Of a DNA stretch of 5,130 nt, positions 1-5,130 are shown piece after piece. The notes beneath the pieces are model-generated. The model searched no databases. It was not told the origin of the DNA and saw only the letters and a list, made by a program, of their open reading frames with translations. The stretch is from Limnochordia bacterium (GTDB taxonomy: Bacteria; Bacillota; Limnochordia; Darwinibacteriales; SLO01): assembly GCA_007132635.1 (NCBI GenBank), contig SLOG01000422.1, forward strand, positions 1 through 5,130. The letters are read 5' to 3'. The position numbers and the translations under genes were made by a program. How positions within the stretch are numbered: position 1 is the stretch's first letter; each line of letters starts with the position of its first letter.

Positions 1-2
1 AC

Positions 3-971
3 TACCAAGAACGCCTGGGAGCTTTCGAATGGGAGCTCCCGGAAAACACGCATTCCGACGTGTTCGTTGGTGAACTGGCGCAGTGGTGGCTTGAGCATAA
101 GCCTCGCCAAGAGCCGCTGTTTCTGCAGATAGGCTTCCCTGGGCCGCATCCGCCGTTTGACCCTATCCCTCGGTACGCTGAGCCCTACCTGCGGAAGGAC
201 CTGCCGCTGCCCAGTGTCACACCGGAAGAACTCGCTGAGCGGACGAAAGTGCTTCAAGCCATCGATGATCACAACTGCCAGGTCGATCATGACTCCGTCT
301 TCTGGAAGTCCAATCCCAGTCGTGAGGAGCTGCATCGCATGCGGGCGTACTACTACGCGAATGTGACGATGATAGACGAACTGGTGGGCGGAATCATCAA
401 TACGCTGGATGCGGCTGGGTACTTGGACAATACGGTTCTCGTGTTTACGTCCGACCATGGAGACTGTCTAGGGGACCATGGGCAGATCGAGAAGTGGAAT
501 ATGTTTGACTGCGTTACCCGGGTACCCATGGTTGTGTGGGCGCCGAAGCGTTTTGCTGGAGGGCGTCAGCATGACGGACTCTGCCAGAACTTTGATATCG
601 GGCCAACGATTCTCGAACTGGCAGGACTGTCCGTTCCGGAGACAATGGAAGCGAAGTCGCTGCTGCCCGCGCTAGAAGGGACTCCAGGCGCAGAGCGGGA
701 GTTCGTTTTTGCCGAGCAGGGCGAAGATGCGAACCTCAAAGGTATTGTCCGCCAACTGACGATGATCCGCAGCAGGGATTGGAAGTTGGTGCATTATCTG
801 GGGGATACAGAGGGCGAACTCTATGATCTGGCCAGCGACGAAGACGAAAAGAAGAACCTTTGGGATCGGCCTGAGCACCAGGCCAGGAAACAAACACTGC
901 TCAACGAGCTTCTGAATTGGACCCTAAGCAGCAGCCTGGGAACCGCTGCATGGAAAGAGCCTCTTCGCTGA
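3..971 (+). CDS. Type I sulfatase (arylsulfatase/glycan sulfatase family), C-terminal part, 5' end outside window
   Basis: The product would hydrolyse sulfate esters, probably on a glycan. The frame is open from the left edge, so the GTG at 60 is internal and not a start; 322 residues are visible. Numbering from position 3, a GPHPPFDP segment carries His49. The family hallmark TSDHG, with metal-ligand Asp151 and His152, is followed by LGDHG and Lys164, then the RVPMVVWAP segment and the NFDIGPTILELAG segment. The C-terminus has the usual ELYDLASDEDEKKNLW stretch. The catalytic Cys/Ser-x-Pro-x-Arg formylglycine motif would lie upstream of the window, so activity and its Cys or Ser type cannot be judged. 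Family members are commonly 450-550 residues, so roughly 130-230 are missing. The gene ends in TGA 25 bases before the next gene. The substrate is unknown; a phosphonate hydrolase or another alkaline-phosphatase-superfamily enzyme is less likely. Confidence 0.93.
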   Translation, partial: YQERLGAFEWELPENTHSDVFVGELAQWWLEHKPRQEPLFLQIGFPGPHPPFDPIPRYAEPYLRKDLPLPSVTPEELAERTKVLQAIDDHNCQVDHDSVFWKSNPSREELHRMRAYYYANVTMIDELVGGIINTLDAAGYLDNTVLVFTSDHGDCLGDHGQIEKWNMFDCVTRVPMVVWAPKRFAGGRQHDGLCQNFDIGPTILELAGLSVPETMEAKSLLPALEGTPGAEREFVFAEQGEDANLKGIVRQLTMIRSRDWKLVHYLGDTEGELYDLASDEDEKKNLWDRPEHQARKQTLLNELLNWTLSSSLGTAAWKEPLR

Positions 972-996
972 GCTGTTGGGGAAGGATGGTTGTGGC

Positions 997-1575
997 GTGA
1001 AAATTCGTTGGCACCCCCGAGTGCGTCCCGAACGAATCTACCAGGTCTACCAGGATTTTGCCCGCGGCTCGCTTGATCCTACCGCCGTCGACGATTTGGG
1101 TCTGGCGCTGCTTCTGCGGTGCGAGAGCATTCTGCGAGTGTCCCAGCGCGAACTGGAGTGTCCCTTATGCGGTACCGTTTTTTCGCTTGCCAATGCAGCA
1201 GACCCAGACCAGCCCGTGGGCTGTCCTGGGAAGGATTGCTCTTTTCGAGTCACTCTTCAGGAATACCAGGCTAGTTGGAGCAAACGCTATCTCAACGGTG
1301 CCAATGCCTTGCCGGCGTTTGAGGAATTTTCTCGGGCTTATCCGAAGGCGCGGAGCGTGGAACAGAAACTGCGCGCCATCGACACCGTGATCCACGCCTT
1401 TCATTGGGATATGAAGATCAACCTCCCGAACCGCTCGGCAGCTAACAATCTGATTGAGGCGAACCATGACCAGGCTTTGGAGCTTCTAGACAGTCTTTCG
1501 TTCGGACCCGGTCAGACAAAGGAACGCTGGCGTCAGACGGTGGCTGCTATGCGTCGGCGCCGGCGCGGTGAATAG
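997..1575 (+). CDS. Conserved-looking protein of unknown function with a zinc-ribbon signature
   Basis: I cannot assign a function. The protein has 192 residues from the GTG at 997, which has an AAGGA about 10 bases upstream and gives the N-terminus VKIRWHPRVRPERIY. An in-frame TTG at 976 would add seven residues but has no ribosome binding site. Cys55-x2-Cys58 and Cys76-x4-Cys81 form a plausible four-cysteine zinc ribbon, with the second pair embedded in CPGKDC. A mostly helical C-terminal half follows, containing AIDTVIHAFHWDM and ending in a basic RRRRR tail. There is no signal peptide or membrane segment, so it should be cytoplasmic. It lies 25 bases after the sulfatase stop on the same strand, so co-transcription is likely. 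This context suggests a link to sulfated-sugar use but does not show one. Coding potential is supported by length, ribosome binding site and codon-like composition. Confidence 0.8.
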   Translation: MKIRWHPRVRPERIYQVYQDFARGSLDPTAVDDLGLALLLRCESILRVSQRELECPLCGTVFSLANAADPDQPVGCPGKDCSFRVTLQEYQASWSKRYLNGANALPAFEEFSRAYPKARSVEQKLRAIDTVIHAFHWDMKINLPNRSAANNLIEANHDQALELLDSLSFGPGQTKERWRQTVAAMRRRRRGE

Positions 1576-1616
1576 GCTTCCAGAAAGAGGTTTGACGGGA
1601 TCTGTCTGTATCTTAC

Positions 1617-1659
1617 CGGCCAACGAGAGCTGGGAAGGGATTCCAGCTCTCGTTGGCGA
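1617..1659. other. Long perfect intergenic hairpin without a U-tract
   Basis: Bases 1619-1633 and 1643-1657 are exact 15-bp reverse complements. A G-T pair and an A-T pair extend the stem to 17 pairs around the five-base loop AGGGA. It sits 43 bases after the stop of the zinc-ribbon gene and 23 bases before the next ribosome binding site. No run of T follows, so it is not a standard intrinsic terminator. It could be an mRNA processing or stabilising structure between cistrons, a translation-control element for the truncated gene downstream, or a dispersed palindromic repeat. Confidence 0.7.
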
Positions 1660-1680
1660 ACCTACTTCTGAAACCAAAAC

Positions 1681-1688
1681 AGGAGGTG
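1681..1688 (+). promoter_or_regulatory. Strong ribosome binding site for the truncated TTG-started frame
   Basis: AGGAGGTG matches the 16S anti-Shine-Dalgarno sequence. From AGGAGG there are eight bases to a TTG at 1695. This site is the main reason to believe the short frame after it was a real gene. Confidence 0.75.
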
Positions 1689-1694
1689 TTTTAT

Positions 1695-1742
1695 TTGCGT
1701 TCGAAATATCAGAAAAACCAGACGGTTGTGTTGCTTTGGTAG
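1695..1742 (+). pseudogene. 5' stub of an unidentified gene cut off by the insertion sequence
   Basis: The frame starts at TTG behind an excellent ribosome binding site and encodes MRSKYQKNQTVVLLW before a TAG. The last Trp codon is completed, and the stop supplied, by the left inverted repeat, so the host gene contributes only bases 1695-1738. A basic start leading into VVLLW looks like the cytoplasmic tail and first membrane helix of a membrane protein, or a signal peptide. An ABC sugar permease is an appealing guess given the solute-binding gene on the other side, but fifteen residues cannot prove it. The 86 bases right of the element hold no obvious continuation of this gene, so the rest of it is deleted or elsewhere. 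Confidence 0.6.
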
Positions 1743-1761
1743 ATGTTCAGTGAACCCGCTT
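1739..1761 (+). repeat. Left terminal inverted repeat (IRL) of the IS66-type element
   Basis: These 23 bases are the exact reverse complement of 4482-4504. The repeat starts GTAGATG and contains an odd palindrome, GTTCAGTGAAC, at 1745-1755. Identity stops on both sides: base 1738 and base 4505 do not pair, and 1762 and 4481 do not pair. Confidence 0.95.
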
Positions 1762-1828
1762 CATGGGCAACAAAACTCTCGAAAATAATGCAACTTTCTT
1801 TCGGGACCGAGCAGGCGACCGCCAATGA

Positions 1829-3526
1829 GTGTCGAATAGAACGTGTATGAACCTATACCATGCCAGTCCTCAAACCACAATTGAAAAAGCGGGATACCAC
1901 AAGCCGTCCTTGGGCCAAATGTGTCGTCCCTCGGCGTGTTCCTTGACGCAAGACCTACGTCATGCACAAGCCACGGTGGAGGAACTTCGCACCGAATTAG
2001 AACAGTTGCAGGCTAACTATGAAAAGACACAGGCCGAATTGGAGCATGCGCAGGGTGTCCGTCGAAAATACCAGCAGATGCTCTTCGGTTCCCAAGAGCA
2101 GCGTTCGACGAGTTCGGAGAAACCCACCGCCCAAGAACCCTCTAGTCCATCCGACGCTGCCGATCATACGGGGTCTCCCAAGCGGCGAGGGGCCCAAAAG
2201 GGCCACCGCGGAGCTGGCCGCAAGATTCCCGAGGGGCTGCCGATCGAAGAGGTCATCCACGAAGTTTCCAGTAAAGACGCCGTCTGTCCTCGCTGCGGCA
2301 AACCGTACTCGGATAGCGGTTTTTGTGAGGAGTCCTACGAGATTGCCATGGAGATCCGCTTTTACCTGAAAAAGCACATTCGTAGGCGCGTCTTTCGCAA
2401 CTGCGATTGCATCAATGTTCCGCGCCAGATCACCGCTGCCAAGCCAGCGAACATCATCCCCAAAGGGCTCTATGCTCACAGCCTATTGGCTTTCTTATTG
2501 TATGGGAAATATGGGATGCAGGTAGCCTTAACACGTCTTTTGGCGCTCATGGCCGCCTACGGCCTTTGTGTCCAAGACGGGACCATTGCCGGCATTTTCA
2601 AGAAACTCACAGAGCGTCTCGAACCGCTGTACCGGTTGCTTCAAGAGCAACTCCAGGACGAAGCCGTATTGTACATCGACGAAACAGGCTTTCGTCACTT
2701 CCTTGCCCCAGAAGTCCAGACGATGTCCGATGACCAGCAGCCTGGAAAAATCGCATGGTTGTGGGTCTACGCCGGCGAACGAGTCACGGTATTTACCGTG
2801 GAAACAACTCGCTCTAGCCAAGTTCTAGAACAGACGCTAGGTCTAGATGCTCAAGGAATCCTGGTGAGCGACGGTGCTCCTGCCTATCGGCGCTTCGTTT
2901 CTCGGTCTGAAGCGCTTCACAGCCGTTGTTGGGCGCATTTTCGCCGCCATTTCGAGGATGCTGCGACGAAATTTCCAGTTCTTCAAACATGGACCTGTCG
3001 TTGGTTGGCACGCATTGCCGAACTCTACACGCAGAATGCGCAGCGTTTAAATGCCATGGATGCGACTTCACGCGCTCAGGCTCAAGCCCGTTTGGAACAC
3101 TTGATTGAACAATTCCATCAAACACTGACGGACGAAAGCCGCCAGCCTGGCATCCACCCCGAAGCCTGGAAGGTCTTGACGTCCGGTCTGAAGTACTGGA
3201 AAGCCTACACTGTCTTTGTGGACTATGCTGAAGTGGCGATGGATAACAATCTCGCAGAACGCAGTCTGCGTCCTGGAGTCTTGGGACGTCAAAATTGGTA
3301 TGGAGTCCATGCAACGTGGAGCGGTACGTTGGCAGCCATGATGATGAGTTTGATTCAAACCGCCCAGCAGCATGGGCTCAATCCCGCGGCTTACCTGCAC
3401 TACATCCTCGATGAAGCAGCCCAGTGGCAGGGACACCCTAGGAATTTGGCGAAGTACCTTCCTTGGAATCTTGACGATGCCGTCTGCATCGCCTATTCCA
3501 TGAAGACAGGAGGTGATCCGCCATAG
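1829..3526 (+). CDS. tnpC: IS66-family transposase TnpC (DDE type)
   Basis: This is the transposase of the surrounding element, 565 residues from the GTG at 1829. The start is uncertain: ATG at 1847 (559 residues) and ATG at 1919 are also in frame, and none has a good ribosome binding site. A probable coiled coil spans about residues 41-85 and runs into MLFGSQEQRS, the counterpart of the family's FGRSSE segment. A zinc-finger domain follows, with Cys153-x2-Cys156 and Cys192-x-Cys194. The catalytic triad is visible as Asp284 in YIDETG, Asp348 in LVSDGAPAY and Glu477 in NNLAERSLRP. The C-terminus contains KYLPWNLDD, matching the family's LLPWNW-like tail. There is no internal stop or frameshift, so it should be functional. 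Its last codons carry the ribosome binding site for the next gene, and its stop overlaps that gene's start. Confidence 0.95.
   Translation: MSNRTCMNLYHASPQTTIEKAGYHKPSLGQMCRPSACSLTQDLRHAQATVEELRTELEQLQANYEKTQAELEHAQGVRRKYQQMLFGSQEQRSTSSEKPTAQEPSSPSDAADHTGSPKRRGAQKGHRGAGRKIPEGLPIEEVIHEVSSKDAVCPRCGKPYSDSGFCEESYEIAMEIRFYLKKHIRRRVFRNCDCINVPRQITAAKPANIIPKGLYAHSLLAFLLYGKYGMQVALTRLLALMAAYGLCVQDGTIAGIFKKLTERLEPLYRLLQEQLQDEAVLYIDETGFRHFLAPEVQTMSDDQQPGKIAWLWVYAGERVTVFTVETTRSSQVLEQTLGLDAQGILVSDGAPAYRRFVSRSEALHSRCWAHFRRHFEDAATKFPVLQTWTCRWLARIAELYTQNAQRLNAMDATSRAQAQARLEHLIEQFHQTLTDESRQPGIHPEAWKVLTSGLKYWKAYTVFVDYAEVAMDNNLAERSLRPGVLGRQNWYGVHATWSGTLAAMMMSLIQTAQQHGLNPAAYLHYILDEAAQWQGHPRNLAKYLPWNLDDAVCIAYSMKTGGDPP
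3508..3518 (+). promoter_or_regulatory. Perfect extended Shine-Dalgarno site within the end of tnpC
   Basis: AGGAGGTGATC is an 11-base perfect complement to the 3' end of 16S rRNA. It encodes part of the TnpC C-terminus, and nine bases separate its AGGAGG from the ATA at 3523. An in-frame TGA at 3514 excludes any earlier start for the downstream gene, so this site fixes its start close to the tnpC stop. Confidence 0.85.
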
Positions 3527-3531
3527 ACGCT
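3521..3531 (+). repeat. 11-bp direct repeat, copy 1, over the tnpC stop codon
   Basis: CCATAGACGCT occurs here and again at 4426-4436. In both places its TAG is the stop codon of the upstream gene, tnpC here and the DruA-like gene there. The two copies bracket the passenger gene, 905 bp apart. Confidence 0.75.
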
Positions 3532-4431
3532 CAGAAACCCAAGTTCCCCGTCAAGGCCCGCAATCGTCTGTTTTCCCAGGAGGATTTCCGACAGATTCGT
3601 GCCATCATCGCGGCCAAACCAAAGGCTTCTCGTCAGAATATTGCTCGAGAGGTCTGTTTGGCGTTCGCTTGGTACCAACCGAATGGTGAACTGAAACTGA
3701 TGGGCTGCAAAGCAGCACTGCTTTCGTTTCATCGTCAGGGTTGGATTCAACTGCCGCCCGTTCGTCGTGAGATGTCGCATCTCAACCAAGTCAAGCCCCC
3801 GCAGAGAACCTTGGCAGGTGAACCCGGAGAGCCCATTACGGTGCCCGTTGGACGTCTGCTTCCAATCACCCTGGAGCCGGTCATCCCGGGGGGCACCTCT
3901 CGGCTGTGGAATGAATTCATGGACCGTTACCATTACCTGGAGTACTCCATCCAAAAAGGAGCGCAGCAGCGGTATCTGATCCAGTCGCCGCAAGGATACG
4001 TGGGAGCCATCAGCTTCGCTTCACCGGCTTGGAAAACGCAGGCTCGTGACGGCTGGATTGGCTGGGACCATGAAACCCGCACCCGCAATCTGCGTTACAT
4101 CGTCAACAACACCCGCTTTCTCATTTTACCCTGGGTGCAATCCAAAAACTTGGCGTCCAAGATCTTGGGCCTTTGTGCTCGGCAGCTTCCAAGAGATTGG
4201 GAAGCTCGCTATGGATACCGCCCGGTCTTGTTCGAGACCTTTGTGGAACAACAGCGTTTTCAGGGGACCTGCTACAAAGCGGCGAACTGGATTCGGGTGG
4301 GTGAAACCACAGGCCGAGGCAAATGGGAACAAAAAGGCGAGCACAAAGTCCGAGCACCGCTTCCCATTAAAGACATTTTTGTCTATCCACTCCAACCTAA
4401 CTTCCGAGAGGTCCTCAAGGAAACTCCATAG
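3523..4431 (+). CDS. DruA-like (DUF4338) protein carried as IS passenger, probable ATA start
   Basis: The protein belongs to the DUF4338 family that includes DruA of the Druantia anti-phage system; the biochemical role of the family is not settled. It has 302 residues if started at the ATA overlapping the tnpC stop (ATAG), nine bases after a perfect Shine-Dalgarno site. Later starts (CTG 3568, TTG 3658) would remove the stretch RLFSQEDFRQIRAIIA, which resembles the N-terminal helical, probably winged-helix, part of family members; TTG 3658 also cuts into the REVCLAF helix. The conserved core runs from RYHYLEY (His137) through AWKTQARDGWIGWD (Asp182), NNTRFLILPW (from Asn195), FETFV (Glu238) and GTCYKAANWIRVGET (Cys250). 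Length and motifs look complete. Translation is probably coupled to TnpC. No other Druantia gene, such as a large DruE-type helicase, is present, so a stand-alone defence role is only a possibility; a role in transposition or target choice is equally open. Confidence 0.88.
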   Translation: MDAQKPKFPVKARNRLFSQEDFRQIRAIIAAKPKASRQNIAREVCLAFAWYQPNGELKLMGCKAALLSFHRQGWIQLPPVRREMSHLNQVKPPQRTLAGEPGEPITVPVGRLLPITLEPVIPGGTSRLWNEFMDRYHYLEYSIQKGAQQRYLIQSPQGYVGAISFASPAWKTQARDGWIGWDHETRTRNLRYIVNNTRFLILPWVQSKNLASKILGLCARQLPRDWEARYGYRPVLFETFVEQQRFQGTCYKAANWIRVGETTGRGKWEQKGEHKVRAPLPIKDIFVYPLQPNFREVLKETP

Positions 4432-4436
4432 ACGCT
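4426..4436 (+). repeat. 11-bp direct repeat, copy 2, over the stop codon of the DruA-like gene
   Basis: This is an exact copy of 3521-3531 and includes the TAG stop of the passenger gene at 4429-4431. Recombination between the copies would remove 905 bp and leave tnpC with its own stop followed directly by the terminator. Confidence 0.75.
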
Positions 4437-4450
4437 ATCTGCTATCGTCC

Positions 4451-4481
4451 ACCGTCCTTCTTGGACGGTTTTCTTTGTCTT
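4451..4481 (+). terminator. Intrinsic terminator at the right end of the IS
   Basis: The stem ACCGTCC (4451-4457) pairs with GGACGGT (4463-4469) around the loop TTCTT. The T-rich tail TTTCTTTGTCTT follows at 4470-4481. It lies 19 bases after the DruA-like gene stop and ends directly at the right inverted repeat, so it should stop the tnpC-passenger transcript before it reaches the downstream sugar-binding gene. Confidence 0.85.
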
Positions 4482-4504
4482 AAGCGGGTTCACTGAACAT
4501 CTAC
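4482..4504 (-). repeat. Right terminal inverted repeat (IRR) of the IS66-type element
   Basis: This is the exact 23-bp reverse complement of the left end at 1739-1761. It contains the palindrome GTTCACTGAAC at 4488-4498. The flanking AAGTGAGG does not match the left flank TTGCTTTG, so no 8-bp target duplication is present. Confidence 0.95.
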
Positions 4505-4577
4505 AAGTGAGGTGAGCGTCGAAGAAGACCGAAGGACCAATGAGCGATTCTGCGGTGAGAGCCAAACGCAAACTAAG

Positions 4578-4582
4578 GGAGG
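4578..4582 (+). promoter_or_regulatory. Ribosome binding site that sets the start of the solute-binding protein
   Basis: GGAGG lies eight bases before the ATG at 4591. It favours that start over an in-frame ATG at 4540, which would put 17 mostly charged residues ahead of the signal peptide. Confidence 0.8.
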
Positions 4583-4590
4583 AAGTAGGC

Positions 4591-5130
4591 ATGTACCGTC
4601 AGTTAGTTTTGATTAGTGTTACACTAGCTTTGGTTATGAGTCTCTCGTCCATGGTCTTGGCTGATGATTGGGTAACCACCAACCGTATAGGCAACCCAGA
4701 TGCTGAGATCGTTTTGGAGTGGTGGGTACAGGCTGACTTTACGCATCGAGACCATCGTGAAGCACGGGTCGAGGTTTACCGAGACATCTACCAAGAGTGG
4801 GCTGAAGAGAATCCGAATGTGCAAGTTCAGTTGACCATCATGCCCGAACTTGAGGAGTTCAAGAACCGACTAATGCTGGCTGCTTCACGAGGAAACCCGC
4901 CGGATATGTCGTCGGTGGACTCGTACTGGGTTCCATGGTTTGTTGATGGTGGATACCTGCAGCCCATCGATGAATTCTTTGAGGAAGACTTCGTTGATGA
5001 TTTGTTCCCCTTTGTCACAGACGGTGTCTCTGACCTCGAAGGTCGCGTGTACGCGCTGTGGCACAGTACCGACATGCGAGCACTATTCTACAACAAAGAG
5101 CTAGTCCCGAATCCACCGCGAACGTGGGAC
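4591..5130 (+). CDS. Extracellular solute-binding protein of a carbohydrate ABC transporter (family 1), 5' part, 3' end outside window
   Basis: The product would capture a sugar or oligosaccharide outside the cytoplasmic membrane and hand it to an ABC permease. The frame is open from the ATG to the right edge, giving 180 residues of an expected 400-450 or more. Residues 1-24 form a signal peptide with a hydrophobic core (LVLISVTLALVM) and a likely signal peptidase I site VLA-DD; there is no lipobox cysteine. Family features follow: an EEWAEENPNV-like segment (EWAEENPNVQVQL), then LMLAASRGNPPDM, GGYLQPIDEFF, and GRVYALWHSTDMRALFYNKEL. The substrate cannot be read from this part. Permease genes would be expected downstream. 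No promoter is evident in the 86 bases between the IS end and the start, so its expression may have been affected by the insertion. A sulfated-glycan substrate is an inference from the sulfatase upstream, weakened by the apparent rearrangement at the IS. Confidence 0.92.
   Translation, partial: MYRQLVLISVTLALVMSLSSMVLADDWVTTNRIGNPDAEIVLEWWVQADFTHRDHREARVEVYRDIYQEWAEENPNVQVQLTIMPELEEFKNRLMLAASRGNPPDMSSVDSYWVPWFVDGGYLQPIDEFFEEDFVDDLFPFVTDGVSDLEGRVYALWHSTDMRALFYNKELVPNPPRTWD

Larger units (their letters stand above)
1739..4504 (+). mobile_element. Complete IS66-family insertion sequence, ISBst12-like, with a DruA-like passenger gene
   Basis: The element spans 2,766 bp between perfect 23-bp inverted repeats that begin GTA, as IS66-family ends usually do. 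It encodes an IS66-type TnpC transposase and, immediately after, a DUF4338/DruA-like protein, then an intrinsic terminator. Only about 90 bases separate the left end from the transposase, leaving no room for the tnpA and tnpB accessory genes of classical IS66, which points to the ISBst12 subgroup. Both genes look intact. IS66-family elements normally leave 8-bp target duplications; here the flanks are TTGCTTTG on the left and AAGTGAGG on the right and do not match, so these flanks are probably not the original insertion site pair. Confidence 0.92.

Noticed and set aside
1592..1614. TTGACG followed by TATCTT as a promoter between the zinc-ribbon gene and the hairpin
   Set aside because: The two hexamers are only 11 bases apart, far short of the usual 16-18, and no better -10 lies at the right distance.
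1760..1789. AATAAT at 1784-1789 as the -10 of a tnpC promoter
   Set aside because: The -10 is good, but the best -35 at 18 bases spacing (TTCATG) matches only three of six positions, so it was not annotated.
1762..1828. Room for tnpA/tnpB genes of a classical IS66 element
   Set aside because: Only about 67 bases lie between the left repeat and tnpC and no coding frame resembles TnpA or TnpB; the tnpC-only ISBst12 layout fits.
1997..3436. Long open frames on the minus strand inside tnpC
   Set aside because: They lie opposite a clear transposase gene, have no recognisable domains and no good ribosome binding sites; they are reading-frame shadows.
3514..3526. Possible -1 frameshift producing a TnpC-DruA fusion protein
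   Set aside because: The DruA-like frame is -1 relative to tnpC and a strong SD lies just upstream, which can stimulate shifting, but the only usable stretch (3517-3524, TCCGCCAT) has no slippery heptamer. Coupled re-initiation at ATA explains the layout better.
4428..4496. A small third frame after the second CCATAGACGCT, starting again at ATA
   Set aside because: It encodes about 22 residues through the terminator and the inverted repeat, with only a weak AAGGA upstream; it is a by-product of the direct repeat.
4540..4590. Earlier in-frame ATG for the solute-binding protein
   Set aside because: It would add 17 mostly charged residues before the signal peptide and has no ribosome binding site, whereas ATG 4591 has GGAGG at eight bases.
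1..5130. CRISPR arrays, tRNA or rRNA genes
   Set aside because: No spaced repeat series and no cloverleaf or rRNA-like stretches were seen on either strand.

Overview
The window joins a fragment of a sulfated-glycan or sugar utilisation locus to one complete insertion sequence. The organism cannot be named from the sequence. Base composition looks moderately GC-rich. Several genes use TTG or GTG starts behind strong Shine-Dalgarno sites. The solute-binding protein has a plain signal peptide with no lipobox cysteine, which favours a diderm (periplasm-bearing) bacterium over a monoderm; this is inference.

Left part (1-1738): the C-terminal two thirds or so of a type I sulfatase enters from the left edge and ends at 971. 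A 192-residue protein of unknown function with a four-cysteine zinc-ribbon signature follows 25 bases later, so the two look co-transcribed. Next comes a long perfect hairpin (1617-1659 region), then a strong ribosome binding site at 1681-1688 and a TTG-started reading frame. Only 14 full codons plus two bases of that frame survive before the left end of the insertion sequence cuts it off.

Middle (1739-4504): a 2,766-bp IS66-family element of the ISBst12 type. It has transposase TnpC only, with no tnpA or tnpB, and is bounded by perfect 23-bp inverted repeats. It carries a passenger gene for a DruA-like (DUF4338) protein, the family named after the Druantia anti-phage system. The passenger begins in the stop codon of tnpC, apparently at an ATA codon behind an 11-base perfect anti-SD match. 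It has its own terminator just inside the right end. The same 11-bp sequence surrounds the stop codons of both tnpC and druA, so the passenger is bracketed by direct repeats, as if it were a removable or acquired cassette.

Right part (4505-5130): 86 bases after the element begins a gene for a periplasmic carbohydrate ABC-transporter substrate-binding protein, which runs off the right edge. The two flanks of the element share no target-site duplication, and the gene cut at the left end does not continue at the right end. The simplest readings are an IS-mediated deletion or inversion, recombination between two copies, or an assembly join across a repeat. The sulfatase and the sugar-binding protein may therefore not have been neighbours originally, although both fit polysaccharide catabolism.
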